From: Cydia pomonella
Taxonomy: Eukaryota > Arthropoda > Insecta > Lepidoptera > Tortricidae
Length of the DNA: 64,000 nt
Reading direction: 5' to 3'
NCBI RefSeq assembly: GCF_033807575.1
Contig: NC_084711.1
Coordinates: forward strand, 7,254,001-7,318,000
Below are positions 33,950 to 44,310 of the stretch, one piece after another; position 1 is the first letter of the stretch; the number at the start of each line of letters is the position of its first letter. The notes beneath the pieces were generated by a model. It worked only from the letters and a program-made list of their open reading frames with translations. It did no database searches and was not told the DNA's origin. Made by a program: the position numbers and the translations under genes.

Positions 33950-34304
33950 TAGTCAGCATCAAAAGCTGCGGATTCTCTAACGGCTTAAATTAATGAGATA
34001 AGTCACTAAATATTGAACAATTGAGTCGCGTAACGTCAAACTACGATAAATCCAACTATCAGTTTTGCGATTTTGGTATTAAGAAAAGATAATAGGGTAG
34101 ATATTTCCTAAGACGGTCGAAAGGATTTATCTGAGTTCTATCTTCTCTGAGAAGTTAAGCGGCACAATTAGAATATATTTCAGATATGTACTTCTGAATG
34201 CGAACTGCTATATAAATATGTCACTATTTGGTAAAGTATTCGAGTCGAGAGTGGCAGATACTTTTGGTGCGCTGTTTCATCCTCTTCTTTAGATGTTGAA
34301 TTTA
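33950..34304. mobile_element. Mariner-type MITE, degenerate copy
   Basis: Starts TAGTCAGCATCAAAAGCTGCGG and ends 'agatacttttggtgcgctgtttcat...gatgttgaattta', matching both ends of the better preserved copy at 44738-44970 but longer and diverged at its right terminus. Confidence 0.6.
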
Positions 34305-34454
34305 CCACTGCTTCTCTCAACTCAACGCCAATATACGTACCTAATTGTTAAAACTGGCTTAACAGCTACCTACCTTTATGTCAAGTTAGACAGTTCACTA
34401 TGGGTCGACGCCAACCGTTGCCATATTTAACGTTGATCAGTTGATTTACGTACA

Positions 34455-34774
34455 AGAAGCGCTGGTGGCCTAGCGGTAAGAGCATGCGAATTTCAATCCG
34501 GATGTCGCGGGTTCAAACCCCAGCTCGTACCAATGAGTTTTTAGGAACGTATGTGTGAAATATCATTGATATTTACCAGTCGCTGAAGGAAAACGTCATG
34601 AGGAAACCGGACTAATTCCAATAAGGCCTAGTTTACCCTCTGGGTTGGAAGGTCAGATGGCAGTCGCTTTCGTAAAAACTAGTGCCTACGCCAATTATTG
34701 GGATTAGTTGTCAAGCGAACCCCAGGCTCCCATGACCCGTGGCAAAAATACCGGGACCACGCGAGGAAGAAAAA
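34455..34774 (+). mobile_element. SINE family 2, full copy with target duplication
   Basis: Box A TGGCCTAGCGG (34466-34476) and box B GGTTCAAACCC (34510-34520), then the family body to 'ccgggaccacgcgaggaagaaaa'. Flanked by a 15-bp direct repeat: GTTGATTTACGTACA (34440-34454) and GTTGATTTATATACA (34775-34789). The two differences are exactly a CpG changed to TpA, consistent with methyl-C decay or drift after LINE-mediated insertion. Confidence 0.88.
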
Positions 34775-34789
34775 GTTGATTTATATACA

Positions 34790-35134
34790 TAGCTCATTCC
34801 CATTAAACATTATAATTCCTAAGTATTTATAGCATTAGTTTAGTGTTGTATTATCTAACTGCTGTTACACGACCTAAACATAATGTCAAGACATCGAATT
34901 TAGACGAACTCTAGCCCCTAAGGCACAGGTGCTTACCTAGTTGAGGGGTCGAAAGTTTGACCACTCCTAACTGTCATGTTTCAAACTCTTGTGCTACTAT
35001 GTTCATTATGTAACGTGCTCTATTATGTACAATAAAGTTATTTATTTATTTAAAAAACAGACATAAAAAGCACATCTGGTATTGATTAATAAATAGAGTT
35101 CAGTAACATATAGTGTGAACTATTTTAGAAGGTT
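34790..35134. other. Spacer with a polyadenylated-tail-like end
   Basis: No gene. At 34990-35060 'gtaacgtgctctattatgtacaataaagttatttatttattt' looks like the 3' end of a retroposed element (AATAAA then TTTA repeats), but I could not find its body. Confidence 0.35.
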
Positions 35135-35300
35135 TTATTTAGTTCCACCAGTTCCATTCCATTGTTTGTTCTTTTTGTTGTTGTTTCTTGCTTTATTATT
35201 CGATTGAGCTGAAACTTCACATTACTTATGTAAGTTGAGGGATAATGCAATATTATGGATCGAGCTGATCTGATGATGAAGACCTGAAGTGGCCATTCTG
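35135..35300 (+). repeat. Dispersed repeat family B, fragment
   Basis: Contains 'tcgattgagctgaaacttcacat', 'gataatgcaatattatgga' and 'cgagctgatctgatgatgaaga', matching the family at 1418, 3400 and 62107. Confidence 0.55.
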
Positions 35301-35784
35301 TATAAAAAAAAACAACGGGTTGCACTCCGGGAGTGCCGGCAGAAGTGAAAACTTGAATATTAACGATGTGCATTTTTGATATTTTGGAATTTTTGGAATG
35401 ATTAGGGTATAATTTTGCAGGAATTGCTTTAATTATCAGTATAAAAGTTCTATCATTTATGCATACATTTTCGCCGCGCGGTAGAAAGAGAGGGGGATAC
35501 TTTCTGGCTGGCGGTCTACTGGCTTCATTGTAACAGTTTTTCGATCAGGTCACATCCGTCTTACGAATTTTCAATCTGACGAATCTGTCGGTCACGTGAC
35601 CTGTCGCGAGTTTAACATTTTTTCCCCATCACAAAAAGTGCACACAGCGCCGCTAAAGAAGTTTTCACTTCAAAAAAGCTATTTCATTGTGTTTGGGTTT
35701 GTTAAAAGATAGTCTCAATGACTGACTGTTGAAAGAATAATACTGCCAGCTATAACGTTTTGTATGTACCTACGTAGGTCAGTC
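35301..35784. other. Unassigned spacer
   Basis: No gene recognised; includes a GC-richer patch at 35470-35600 with a CACGTG at about 35595. Confidence 0.35.
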
Positions 35785-36925
35785 ATTGGCCACACCATCT
35801 GTTGTAGATGCTTGTTGCGGCGCTTGTGGGTTTATGGGGCTGGGCATCGCCGTTGGTGGCTATAAAGTCCTATAGCAGCGCGACATTTCTTTCCGCATCG
35901 ATCGCATACAAATCGTGAGTTCGCAGGAGGTGGTAGAGCACGACGAAGACTTTTCTGCTTAAGGTGCTTCAGCCAGTCATCGTCGTGCTTTGATATTCCG
36001 ACTTTAATGTCGCGACGCCATTCCGGTCTCATCTCGGCGCGTTTCTCCCAACCGTCGGCCCGAATGCCAAAACTGTCCATGTCCCGCTTGCAGGAGGCCT
36101 TAAAACGTAGAGTTGGACGCCCAACCGGCCTTTTTACGTCCGCTATCTGACCCAGCATTACTTGGCGTGGTAATCTCTCAGGGTCCATGCGATGAACGTG
36201 ACCGAGCCAGCGAAGTCTTCTCTGCTTTAACATTGCAGTTAAGCTGCAGCAATGTGTTCCTGAGAGTACTACCTCGTTACTAACTTTATCTTGCCAAGTA
36301 ACTCCAAGTATAGTCCTCAGGCAGCGCATATGGAAAGCGTTGAGTTTGCGTTCTTGTTTCGCGTATGTAGTCCATGTTTCTGATGCGTACAGCAATATAC
36401 TTAGGACGCAGGTCTGGTATACAAGGACTTTGGTATATGTAGTGAGCATACGGTTTCTCCATACGCGCGCGAAAAGCCTCCCAAAAACAGTTGATGCTCT
36501 GCCTATCCGAGTATCTATTTCCTTGTCTAGAGATTGTGACTGGGTGGTGGTAGAGCCAAGATAGCAGAAATGGTCGACGACATCGAGTACAGCACCGTCG
36601 AGCATGATTTCCGGAGACTGGCTTACGCCTTGCACCATGATGACAGTTTTCCTGGTGTTTATGCTCATTGAGAACAGTCGACAGGCTCGACCAAATCGCG
36701 TCACTAACTCCTGAAGTTCATTTTCAGAGTTTGCAACTAGTGCAGCATCATCCGCATACAGAAGTTCTCTAGCAATCAAGTCTAGACGCTTGTTTTTCGA
36801 CTTGAGAAGACTGATATTGTACAGTTTTCCATCCTTTCTAGTATGTACTCCGACGTCGCACCCTTCAAAAGCAGCCAGAAGCAGAGCAGAGAAGAATATA
36901 TTAAACAGGGTAGGTGCTACAAAAC
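35785..36925 (-). mobile_element. 5'-truncated LINE, RT C-terminal half
   Basis: The element runs on the minus strand from a truncation inside the RT domain (near 36925, just before the 'APTLFNIFFSALL' motif) to a short 3' UTR ending near 35785. Loss of the 5' part is the normal outcome of incomplete target-primed reverse transcription. No target duplication was recognised. Confidence 0.8.
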
Positions 36926-36956
36926 ATATTAGAACGTTTAAATTCATAGTTGACAA
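35832..36956 (-). CDS. Non-LTR reverse transcriptase, truncated
   Basis: Open frame of 374 codons without internal stops. Residues 14-25 (APTLFNIFFSAL) are RT motif 4-like and YADD at 67-70 is the catalytic motif of the palm. Later segments YLGSTTTQSQSLDKEI, LLYASETW, LRWLGHVHRMDPERLPRQ and RPVGRPTLRFK follow the usual post-RT order. The protein ends with a CCHC finger (C351-x2-C354-x12-H367-x3-C371). The first about 10 residues (MSTMNLNVLI) belong to flanking DNA. The fingers, palm motif A and endonuclease are missing, so it cannot be active alone. Its C-terminal finger and motif order resemble the 525-aa ORF at 53699-55276, pointing to related clades. The uninterrupted frame suggests a recent insertion. 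Confidence 0.88.
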   Translation of the reverse strand: MSTMNLNVLICFVAPTLFNIFFSALLLAAFEGCDVGVHTRKDGKLYNISLLKSKNKRLDLIARELLYADDAALVANSENELQELVTRFGRACRLFSMSINTRKTVIMVQGVSQSPEIMLDGAVLDVVDHFCYLGSTTTQSQSLDKEIDTRIGRASTVFGRLFARVWRNRMLTTYTKVLVYQTCVLSILLYASETWTTYAKQERKLNAFHMRCLRTILGVTWQDKVSNEVVLSGTHCCSLTAMLKQRRLRWLGHVHRMDPERLPRQVMLGQIADVKRPVGRPTLRFKASCKRDMDSFGIRADGWEKRAEMRPEWRRDIKVGISKHDDDWLKHLKQKSLRRALPPPANSRFVCDRCGKKCRAAIGLYSHQRRCPAP

Positions 36957-38122
36957 TTTTCACTACAATATTTATTACAATGACATAATTACAAATCAAA
37001 TATTCATATCATCCTATTAATCACTCAGACACTCTTAGCGAGTTAAATGACAAACAAGACAACGTAGGCATTCATAACTTTACCTAAACATTTATTCATT
37101 TCATCCAAGCAATAAGAATGAAACATCACCGACTAATCTCCGACAATCATAAATAACAACATCACGAGTTCCCACGTCAGTCAAGACGTCTTATTTATAA
37201 GCTTGTTATTCACTAACGCACTTGACCCTTTCAGAGCAGTCCCCGATAAAAAAAAAACCAAAAAGAAAAAACTTATGAACGCATCCATTAAGCACACATA
37301 CAAGCGATAACCTCATTCGGACGTATGACACGATTTAAAAGTCATGCACACGCATAAAATCCTGTTCGTACACGCACAAGCGTAAGTAAACACATGCGCA
37401 GAGAACCGTGTTACCGATCAAGCATTCGTGTGGCTTCCAATTTCAAATTCTCGTTCGTTTGCTCCGAACGGCGGCCTTAATTTGGATTCGGCTCACTTGC
37501 GCAGTGCGGCTCCGGCCATGTTCGTCGTATTTTTAGAGCTGATGCGCTGTTTTGCTGACGCTATATTTGCCGGCTACGCGTTTTTACCGTTAATTCTTTT
37601 GAAGTTAAGCATTTTAAAACGCTGGCCTGTAGCTAATGAGCTGATAGAACAAGTTCCTAATAAAGACACTGGGTTATTCCTGTTTTTACGATCAGGAAAA
37701 ACGTCTCGTTATATGTAAATTATCGTGTTTTTATGAAAGTACGTAAGCGATAACTTTTATTACACAGAGCATATTCATATAAATGGGTTTCATAGAACTT
37801 CTAATTAGGTAATATTGACTTACTGATCGCCGTATAAGGTGAGGAGCTAAAGTGGACTAAAAACATCACCCTCTTTTATGATAAGCAGTAGTATTCTAGT
37901 CTTTCATTCAGTAAAAAAAAGGTTATGGTGATATCTAACCGTGTGAAAATTATCATACATGATATACATTACTTAGAGAAATTTAATGTACCTACATTAA
38001 TAACCTGTTACAGAGTTAAAATGTCTGGTTCTAATAGGCACCTTATGCCAACCGTCCCGGATTCTGCGGGACAGTCCCGCATTTAAACGTCCCCTAAATA
38101 GTCTAAAGTATCCCGCAATACA
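36926..38122. other. Unassigned spacer
   Basis: No gene recognised. The plus frame 37428-37718 (96 codons) has a hydrophobic central part but no motif I know. At 38043-38110 'gtcccggattctgcgggacagtcccgcattt' resembles a fragment of a common TIR element, cut off by the SINE that follows. Confidence 0.35.
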
Positions 38123-38364
38123 AAGTCGCGGTTTCAAAGCCCGGCTCGTACCAATGAGTTTTTCGGAGCTTATGTATGAAATATCATTTGACATTTACCA
38201 GTCGCTTTTCGGTGAAGGAAAACATCGTGAGGAAACCGGACTGATCCCAATAAGGCCTAGTTTACCCTCTAGGTTGGAAAGTCACATGGAAGTCGCTTCA
38301 GTCGTAAAAACTAGTGCCTACGCCAATTCTGGGGATTAGTTGTCAAGCGGACCCCAGGCTCTCC
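38123..38364 (+). mobile_element. SINE family 2, copy truncated at both ends
   Basis: Begins inside box B ('cgcggtttcaaagcccggctcgtacc') and ends after 'cggaccccaggctc'; box A is missing. Body motifs 'gtgaggaaaccggactgat' and 'actagtgcctacgccaattct' are intact. Confidence 0.75.
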
Positions 38365-38582
38365 GCTTCAGCTTGGGCAAGAATGCGTTCGTATGTCTAG
38401 ATGTTCTCCTCTGCAGGTTGTAATTCTCAACCGATTCTCGTGAAATTTTATGAGCAGGTTCGATGATTAAATAGATTGTTTTAGTCGATTCAGTTTTTTG
38501 ATTTTTTTAAATACCTAATACGGCGGAACCATGTAGTAGATAAGTAGGTATATAATATGTTTACTTATTTAGATTTTAGTCT

Positions 38583-40100
38583 GCCTTAAAAAAAAGTGTC
38601 TCAGCATTGGCTTCACGTGACGGTGGCCGCCTTTAAAAAAGTGTCTCCAGCATTGGCTTCACGTGACGGTGGCCGCCTTAAAAAAAGTGTCTCCAGCATT
38701 GGCTTCACGTGACGGTGGCCGCCTTAAAAAAAGTGTCTCAGCATTGGCTTCACGTGACGGTGGCCGCCTTAAAAAAAGTGTCTCCAGCATTGGCTTCACG
38801 TGACGGTGGCCGCCTTAAAAAAAGTGTCTCCAGCATTGGCTTCACGTGACGGTGGCCGCCTTAAAAAAAGTGTCTCCAGCATTGGCTTCACGTGACGGTG
38901 GCCGCCTTAAAAAAAGTGTCTCAGCATTGGCTTCATGTGACGGTGGCCGCCTTAATAAACGTGTCTCCAGTATTGGCTTCACGTGACGGTGGCCGCCTTA
39001 AAAAAAGTGTCTCAGCATTGGCTTCACGTGACGGTGGTCGCCTTAAAAAAAGTGTCTCCAGCATTGGCTTCACGTGACGGTGGCCGCCTTAAAAAAAATG
39101 TCTCCAGCATTGACTTCACGTGACGGTGGCCGCCTTAAAAAAAGTGTCTCCAGCATTGGCTTCACGTGACGGTGGCCGCCTTAAAAAAAGTGTCTCCAGC
39201 ATTGGCTTCACGTGACGGTGGCCGCCTTAAAAAAAGTGTCTCCAGCATTGGCTTCACGTGACGCTGGCCGCCTTAAAAAAAGTGTCTCCAGCATTGGCTT
39301 CACGTGACGGTGGCCGCCTTAAAAAAAGTGTCTCCAGCATTGGCTTCACGTGACGGTGGCCGCCTTAAAAAAAGTGTCTCCAGCATTGGCTTCACGTGAC
39401 GGTGGCCGCCTTAAAAAAAGTGTCTCCAGCATTGGCTTCACGTGACGGTGGCCGCCTTAAAAAAAGTGTCTCCAGCATTGGCTTCACGTGACGGTGGCCG
39501 CCTTAAAAAAATGTCTCCAGCATTGGCTTCACGTGACGGTGGCCGCCTTAAAAAAAGTGTCTCCAGCATTGGCTTCACGTGACGGTGGCCGCCTTAAAAA
39601 AAGTGTCTCCAGCATTGGCTTCACGTGACGGTGGCCGCCTTAAAAAAAATGTCTCCAGCATTGGCTTCACGTGACGGTGGCCGCCTTAAAAAAAGTGTCT
39701 CCAGCATTGGCTTCACGTGACGGTGGCCGCCTTAAAAAAAGTGTCTCCAGCATTGGCTTCACGTGACGGTGGCCGCCTTAAAAAAAGTGTCTCAGCATTG
39801 GCTTCACGTGACGGTGGCCGCCTTAAAAAAAGTGTCTCCAGCATTGGCTTCACGTGACGATGGCCGCCTTAAAAAAAGTGTCTCCAGCATTGGCTTCACG
39901 TGACGGTGGCCGCCTTAAAAAAAGTGTCTCCAGCATTGGCTTCACGTGACGGTGGCCGCCTTAAAAAAAGTGTCTCAGCATTGGCTTCACGTGACGGTGG
40001 CCGCCTTAAAAAAAGTGTCTCCAGCATTGGCTTCACGTGACGGTGGCCGCCTTAAAAAAAGTGTCTCCAGCATTGGCTTCACGTGGCGATGGCCGCCTTA
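38583..40100 (+). repeat. 46-bp minisatellite, 33 units, each with a CACGTG core
   Basis: Unit in two pieces: GCCTTAAAAAAAGTGTCTCC followed by AGCATTGGCTTCACGTGACGG and TGGCC. I count 33 units by eye in about 1518 bp. Six units (1, 4, 8, 10, 27 and 31) lack one C (CTCAGC for CTCCAGC) and a few have a changed A run. CACGTG is kept in 32 of 33 (unit 8 has CATGTG). Homogeneity is highest in the centre. It is directly followed by a hairpin whose stem starts with the same GCCTTAA. There are no unique spacers and no sustained frame. Confidence 0.97.
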
Positions 40101-40157
40101 ATCCTGCCCTTATACTCGTAAACATTGGTTTACGAGTATTAGGGCAGGATTAAGGCG
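40094..40157. repeat. 30-bp-arm hairpin closing the minisatellite
   Basis: Arms 40094-40123 and 40128-40157 are complementary at 29 of 30 positions around the 4-nt loop ATTG. The arm begins CGCCTTAATCCTGCCC. The outermost stem bases are the GCCTTAA of the last minisatellite unit. It resembles the terminal foldback of a mobile element, but no matching left end was seen upstream of the array. Confidence 0.9.
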
Positions 40158-40681
40158 CATTAAGAATTTTTATTTTATTAAAAATTTTAGTTATATTTTT
40201 GTTATATTTTAGTTTTGTATAACGGTATATTATTTATAAATTCTACACAAACATACCTATAACTTAAATTCTTTGTCTGTAAATTCTATTTTCAATCATT
40301 TCTTTTCATTCGTTCTTGAGCTACCGCTATGGGCTTGGGTGGGCAGAATCGTGGACATAATATTTAGCTAACTAGTCGTGAACTCATCTACTTAGTTAAA
40401 GGTTGCCCAGACGCGGCAATCTAACTGAAAAGTTGTTCAGAAATTAAATTGGCGTGAATCTCAACTAGCGTCCTCATGCCCCCAAATGCGCATCCCCTGA
40501 TTTCATCTTTGTAACAGACTTACAATCAATTGGAGTGGATTCAACGAGCCAATTGAATTTTTGCGTCATCACCACACCTTTTTGTCTTGTCCTTGTTTTA
40601 GTCTTGTGCTATCTTCATTTTTCCTCTGTTACCACAAAAGCTATAACTGACAATTGTAAACGAGTGTAGGTGCTTCATTTG
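40158..40681. other. Unassigned spacer
   Basis: AT-rich to about 40310 and otherwise unremarkable; no gene or repeat recognised. Confidence 0.35.
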
Positions 40682-41078
40682 TAGGGTGACCAGATCTGAT
40701 ATCCGGTTTTACGGGACTACAGCATTGAACATACGGGATTCGAGGTTAAAGTACGGGACAGGCCGTTTATTATTAAAATTCAAAAAATAATATTACTAAA
40801 ATTAAACAAACTGCTTTTCTTAATGAAAGACTTTAAAAAATAATTATAGACTTTATAAATTAAATATTATAAAACACAACAATTTTTATATAAGGTTGGA
40901 AAGGAAAATGTGAAATAATCAAAATGAGTATTTTTATCATTAAATGCCATAGGTACAATCATAAAATTACGGAACAATGTACGGTCCCATATTGGTTTCG
41001 CCAAATTACAGGACTATAAAAAATGTGTGCCTGAAACACGGGATAACCCGTAAAATATGGGACATCTGGTCTGATGAT
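40682..41078. mobile_element. TIR element with GACCAGAT ends
   Basis: Left end 'tagggtgaccagatctgatatccggttttacggga' and right end 'cccgtaaaatatgggacatctggtctgatga' are imperfect inverted repeats of about 30 bp. The interior is AT-rich with the repeated phrase 'acgggac'. I know this arrangement from widespread hAT-like miniature elements. No target duplication was evident. Confidence 0.6.
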
Positions 41079-41139
41079 GTGGGTAAATCGTGTAACTCAA
41101 CACACGCCAACACCAATTCATAAAATTTATATCAATATC

Positions 41140-41329
41140 CGAAGCTGAAGGGTTCGAATCCCGGTAAGGGCATTTATTTGTGCGTTTAACACAGATATTT
41201 GTTCCTGAGTCATGGGTGTTTTCTATTTATATATATCGTTGTCTGAGTACCCGCAACACAAGCCTCCTTGAGGTTACTGTGGGGCTTAGTCCATTTGTGC
41301 AATAATGTCCAATGATATTTATTTATTAG
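41140..41329 (+). mobile_element. SINE family 1, 5'-truncated copy
   Basis: Begins 'gaagctgaagggttcgaatcccggtaagggc' with a canonical box B GGTTCGAATCC (41151-41161), but box A is missing. The body continues 'ttgttcctgagtcatgggtg' to 'gggcttagtccatttgtgcaataatgtcc'. Confidence 0.78.
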
Positions 41330-41483
41330 TTAACTTTTTTTAAAATAAACTTTATTGCGGTTATACTAAAGTAAAAGTATATAAAAATAGATTAACAGAA
41401 TTACTACTACTTAAAAAATAAAAATAAATGAGTTAATTTATGTTTTACCTAAGTATTCGCGCGCGCGTATATGAATAACTCTG

Positions 41484-41656
41484 GAATCTCATTCCCCTGG
41501 CTATACCTATTCACAAAATCCCATGAGATTCCGCTCAGCTGTTTTGGTTGTAGATGGATTTGGGCACGAGATACACAGTCACCAAAAAATAAGATGCTAA
41601 TAAATCAGAATTTCCTGGGAATTTGCGAATAGGTATGGCCAGGGAAATGAGATTTT
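41484..41656. mobile_element. 173-bp MITE
   Basis: Left 'gaatctcattcccctggctatacctattcacaaaatccc' and right 'gggaatttgcgaataggtatggccagggaaatgagattt' form inverted repeats of about 40 bp with scattered mismatches. No ORF. Flanking duplication not identified. Confidence 0.68.
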
Positions 41657-42028
41657 TGTAGGAGACTGCGCTAAGAAAATCCTAAACTTTTAGGTAAGTC
41701 CTCAGGTGAGTTCATTATTGAATCTAATGCGCAATTCAAGGGGACTCGGGCCTCCGAATAAAGACTCCGACAACAATTTAGTAGGTTTTATCGAAATAAA
41801 TACTAGTAGCAGTAAAGAAAATAAACGTTATTGTATGGTGTACTTTACCCATGAATTTTATATAAAGACAATTTATTTTTTTGACGCACTTTGATTTTTT
41901 TTGTAAAATAAATTAGAGTTCTCTGAAAATGACTCAAGTCTCTACAGAAGACTCTACAGAGTTGCATTCTATGCCCGAGCCCATACGTGAAGGTCGCGCT
42001 AGATGGAGGTCAGGTTGAAAGAACTCGA
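41657..42028. other. Unassigned spacer
   Basis: No gene recognised; ends with a GC-richer stretch 'ccatacgtgaaggtcgcgctagatggaggtc' directly before the tandem duplication. Confidence 0.35.
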
Positions 42029-42292
42029 GTTTCGACTTAAATATATCAGTCTGAAAACACACAGTGGAGTCAAAGCAGAGCACTCAAAACACTCGAATCT
42101 TAACCAACACTACCATGGGTAGTTCAAAATAAATAAAGATCGTTAGAAAAATAATAAAAAGTTTCGACTTAAATATATCAGTCTGAAAACACACAGTGGA
42201 GTCAAAGCAGAGCACTCAAAACACTCGAATCTTAACCAACACTACCATGGGTAGTTCAAAATAAATAAAGATCGTTAGAAAAATAATAAAAA
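42029..42292 (+). repeat. Perfect 132-bp tandem duplication
   Basis: Units 42029-42160 and 42161-42292 are identical by eye. Each contains TATATCAGTC, an arthropod initiator-like TCAGT (first unit about 42048), and a later ACCATGGG with only three codons before a stop (ATG GGT AGT TCA AAA TAA). Either a very recent duplication or an assembly artefact. Confidence 0.92.
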
Positions 42293-43997
42293 GATTGTTT
42301 TAAATTGTTTAACAAAATTTTGATTTCAACTTGACTATGGTAAACCACGTTACGTACTAAGGTAACGGTATGTCCTCTAAATTGAGTCCTATCGGTGGAA
42401 AAACATGCGTGGATCCAAGATAAAAGGCAAGGCCGCAATAAGCATTTAAAAAAATCACGTTCTTAATTCAGAACCCGAAAATAAACTCTTGGAACTGCGC
42501 TTGTGTTACTAAGTAGATGTGCAATTTTATGAAGAGTATTATTTTCATCGGATTAAACGGTCACTCGATCAGAATATAATTAAGTAAAATTTAAATACAG
42601 TTTAACTGCAATCACTTAACTAAATTGTAACATAGTCATTAGAATCAGTATAAATTCGATACATAAACATGCCACATGTGATTGATAGCTGTGCAAGCAT
42701 AAAAAGCGAACTGCCAATTCACGTTGTTTAACGAAACGACTCAGGTGTATAGTAACCCGATGCTGGATGCAAATTTGGATAAAATGCAGTCTCTTTGTTA
42801 TTGACGTTATTGTATTCGGAACCCTTTTGTGACGAATGCTCTGTACTCTACCTACTGGTACCTAATAAAAACAGCTTTGGTGGATTAGATTAGATTAAGG
42901 GATTACCTAATCATATTTAGGCATATTGCTTTATACAACAGGATAAAACAAAATACTTTCGCAAAAGATCGTCAACTTAAAATTTCACACCAACAACTAA
43001 AAATAATAATACCTATATATATATATAATTAATAAATAACAAATAAACAAGGTCACACACAAAAAAAATTACAATATAATACCCAGCCCATAGGTATCAT
43101 GAGTCACTGACAGTGTCAACACTGACATATATTAACGTTTCCGTGATTTACTTTCTTTACATCTCGCTCGTACTAATATGTAAATACGAAGATTATAGAT
43201 AAGATAATATATAAATAAAGATAGGATGTGGGATCAAGTAAATTTTTCTAAAAGCCCTTTATTAACTGCTTATCAAAGGCATGTTAAGTGTAGATTATCT
43301 TTTCTTCCTTCGTCCTATATTACGTACGAAATATATTTCTACCTATTCAGGTAGGTGATTGAACGACTAGATCAGGTTCCCCTACCTATATAGACCTCAA
43401 ACAGAGTGGCGGCCGCACCCACGTTATCGGTACTATCGGTAGATTGCCGTGACAACTCTAAACTGCCCTTCACGTACGCGCACGTGGTGTATTCGCCTTG
43501 TAGCCGTAACGTAGTTTCACCCTTTTGGACATCGAAAAATAAAACTATACAAATGGCGGACTTAATTTGGCATGTTTGTGCAATAAAAATTAATTAAATA
43601 AAATCAAATATGCATAACGTGCTGGACTGCGAATAAAACCTACCAAAGAATTAATTATGTTCGATGCGCCGCCAGCCAGTAACCTAACCTAACCAGAGGT
43701 CGGAAGCTAGCGGTGTGAAGCGGAGCGCTCCGGCACGGTCAGTCCGGTTGTTTGTGGAGCAGGATTCCGTGCGTTAACGAGCTGCGCACACGCAGCGCTT
43801 CTGAGAAACTGCCGCTCAGGTGCCATCAGCTTCTAATGCATTCCGAAAACTTACTGTTCATTCTAACCTGCCCTAATAGTGAAGACGCGACAATTTGAGT
43901 GCTAAGCTGCTAAGAGATGCTCAACATAAAATGTTTCGATATAACTCTTATTTCCAGTTCTTAAATACATGGCTCACCAAAAATAAGCGAGCATCTC
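42293..43997. other. Unassigned spacer with repeat scraps
   Basis: No gene. At 43106-43175 'tgtcaacactgacatatattaacg...catctcgctcgtactaatatg' is a fragment of TIR family A. At about 43680-43695 there are three CCTAA units. The block 43660-43860 is GC-richer and unassigned. Confidence 0.4.
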
Positions 43998-44205
43998 GCT
44001 AATTTCATTAGAGTTGCCGCTTGAGGTATTTCCGTTGCGCTACGACATAGGGTTTTTCATGAAGCGGGTATTCAGGGTTCTGAAGGGTCGGCAACGTATA
44101 AATGGCTCCTCCGATGTAGCTTATGCCCATGGGCAACGGTGACCGCTTCCCAATAGGCAGCTCGTCTGCTCTTTTTTATACCACGATGGTGGCAAACAAG
44201 CATAC
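43998..44205 (-). repeat. Dispersed repeat family D, copy
   Basis: In minus orientation: 'gtatgcttgtttgccaccatcgtgg', 'agacgagctgcctattgggaagcggtcacc', 'gttgccgacccttcagaaccctgaatacccgcttcatgaa' and 'cgcaacggaaatacctcaagcgg'. Related heads ('ggcaaacaagcatacggcccgcctgatggtaagcagtc') occur at 45228-45260, 56507-56612 and inside the MITE at 62813-63078. Non-coding. Confidence 0.6.
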
Positions 44206-44219
44206 GGTCCGACAGGCCG

Positions 44220-44310
44220 AACATTCGAACAGAACACACTCCATATGAGGTCGAACCTGCACTTTGTATAACAAATGCCGGTGAGCCGGTGTGAAGTACT
44301 GACTGACAAT
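44220..44310 (-). pseudogene. LINE RT C-terminal scrap
   Basis: One minus frame reads SQYFTPAHRHLLYKVQVRPHME, which fits the 'YFTP.QRL.LYKAQVRPHMEYC' motif just after the RT core of jockey/CR1-type LINEs. Only about 30 codons are recognisable and the following 'YCSHLW' is not preserved. It abuts repeat family D. Confidence 0.6.

Noticed and set aside
37428..37718. 96-codon ORF with a hydrophobic centre
   Set aside because: It resembles no family I know, and a single short frame is not enough to call a membrane protein.
38892..39077. 61-codon ORF in the minisatellite
   Set aside because: It is only a frame through repeated units; 46 is not a multiple of 3 and the frame survives locally because of one-base-short units.
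38583..40100. CRISPR-like regular array
   Set aside because: The repeats are head to tail with no unique spacers, and the DNA is eukaryotic in character. It is a minisatellite.
43680..43695. Insect telomere repeat (CCTAA)n
   Set aside because: Only three units; a short interstitial run is expected by chance or from other repeats and gives no evidence of a telomere.
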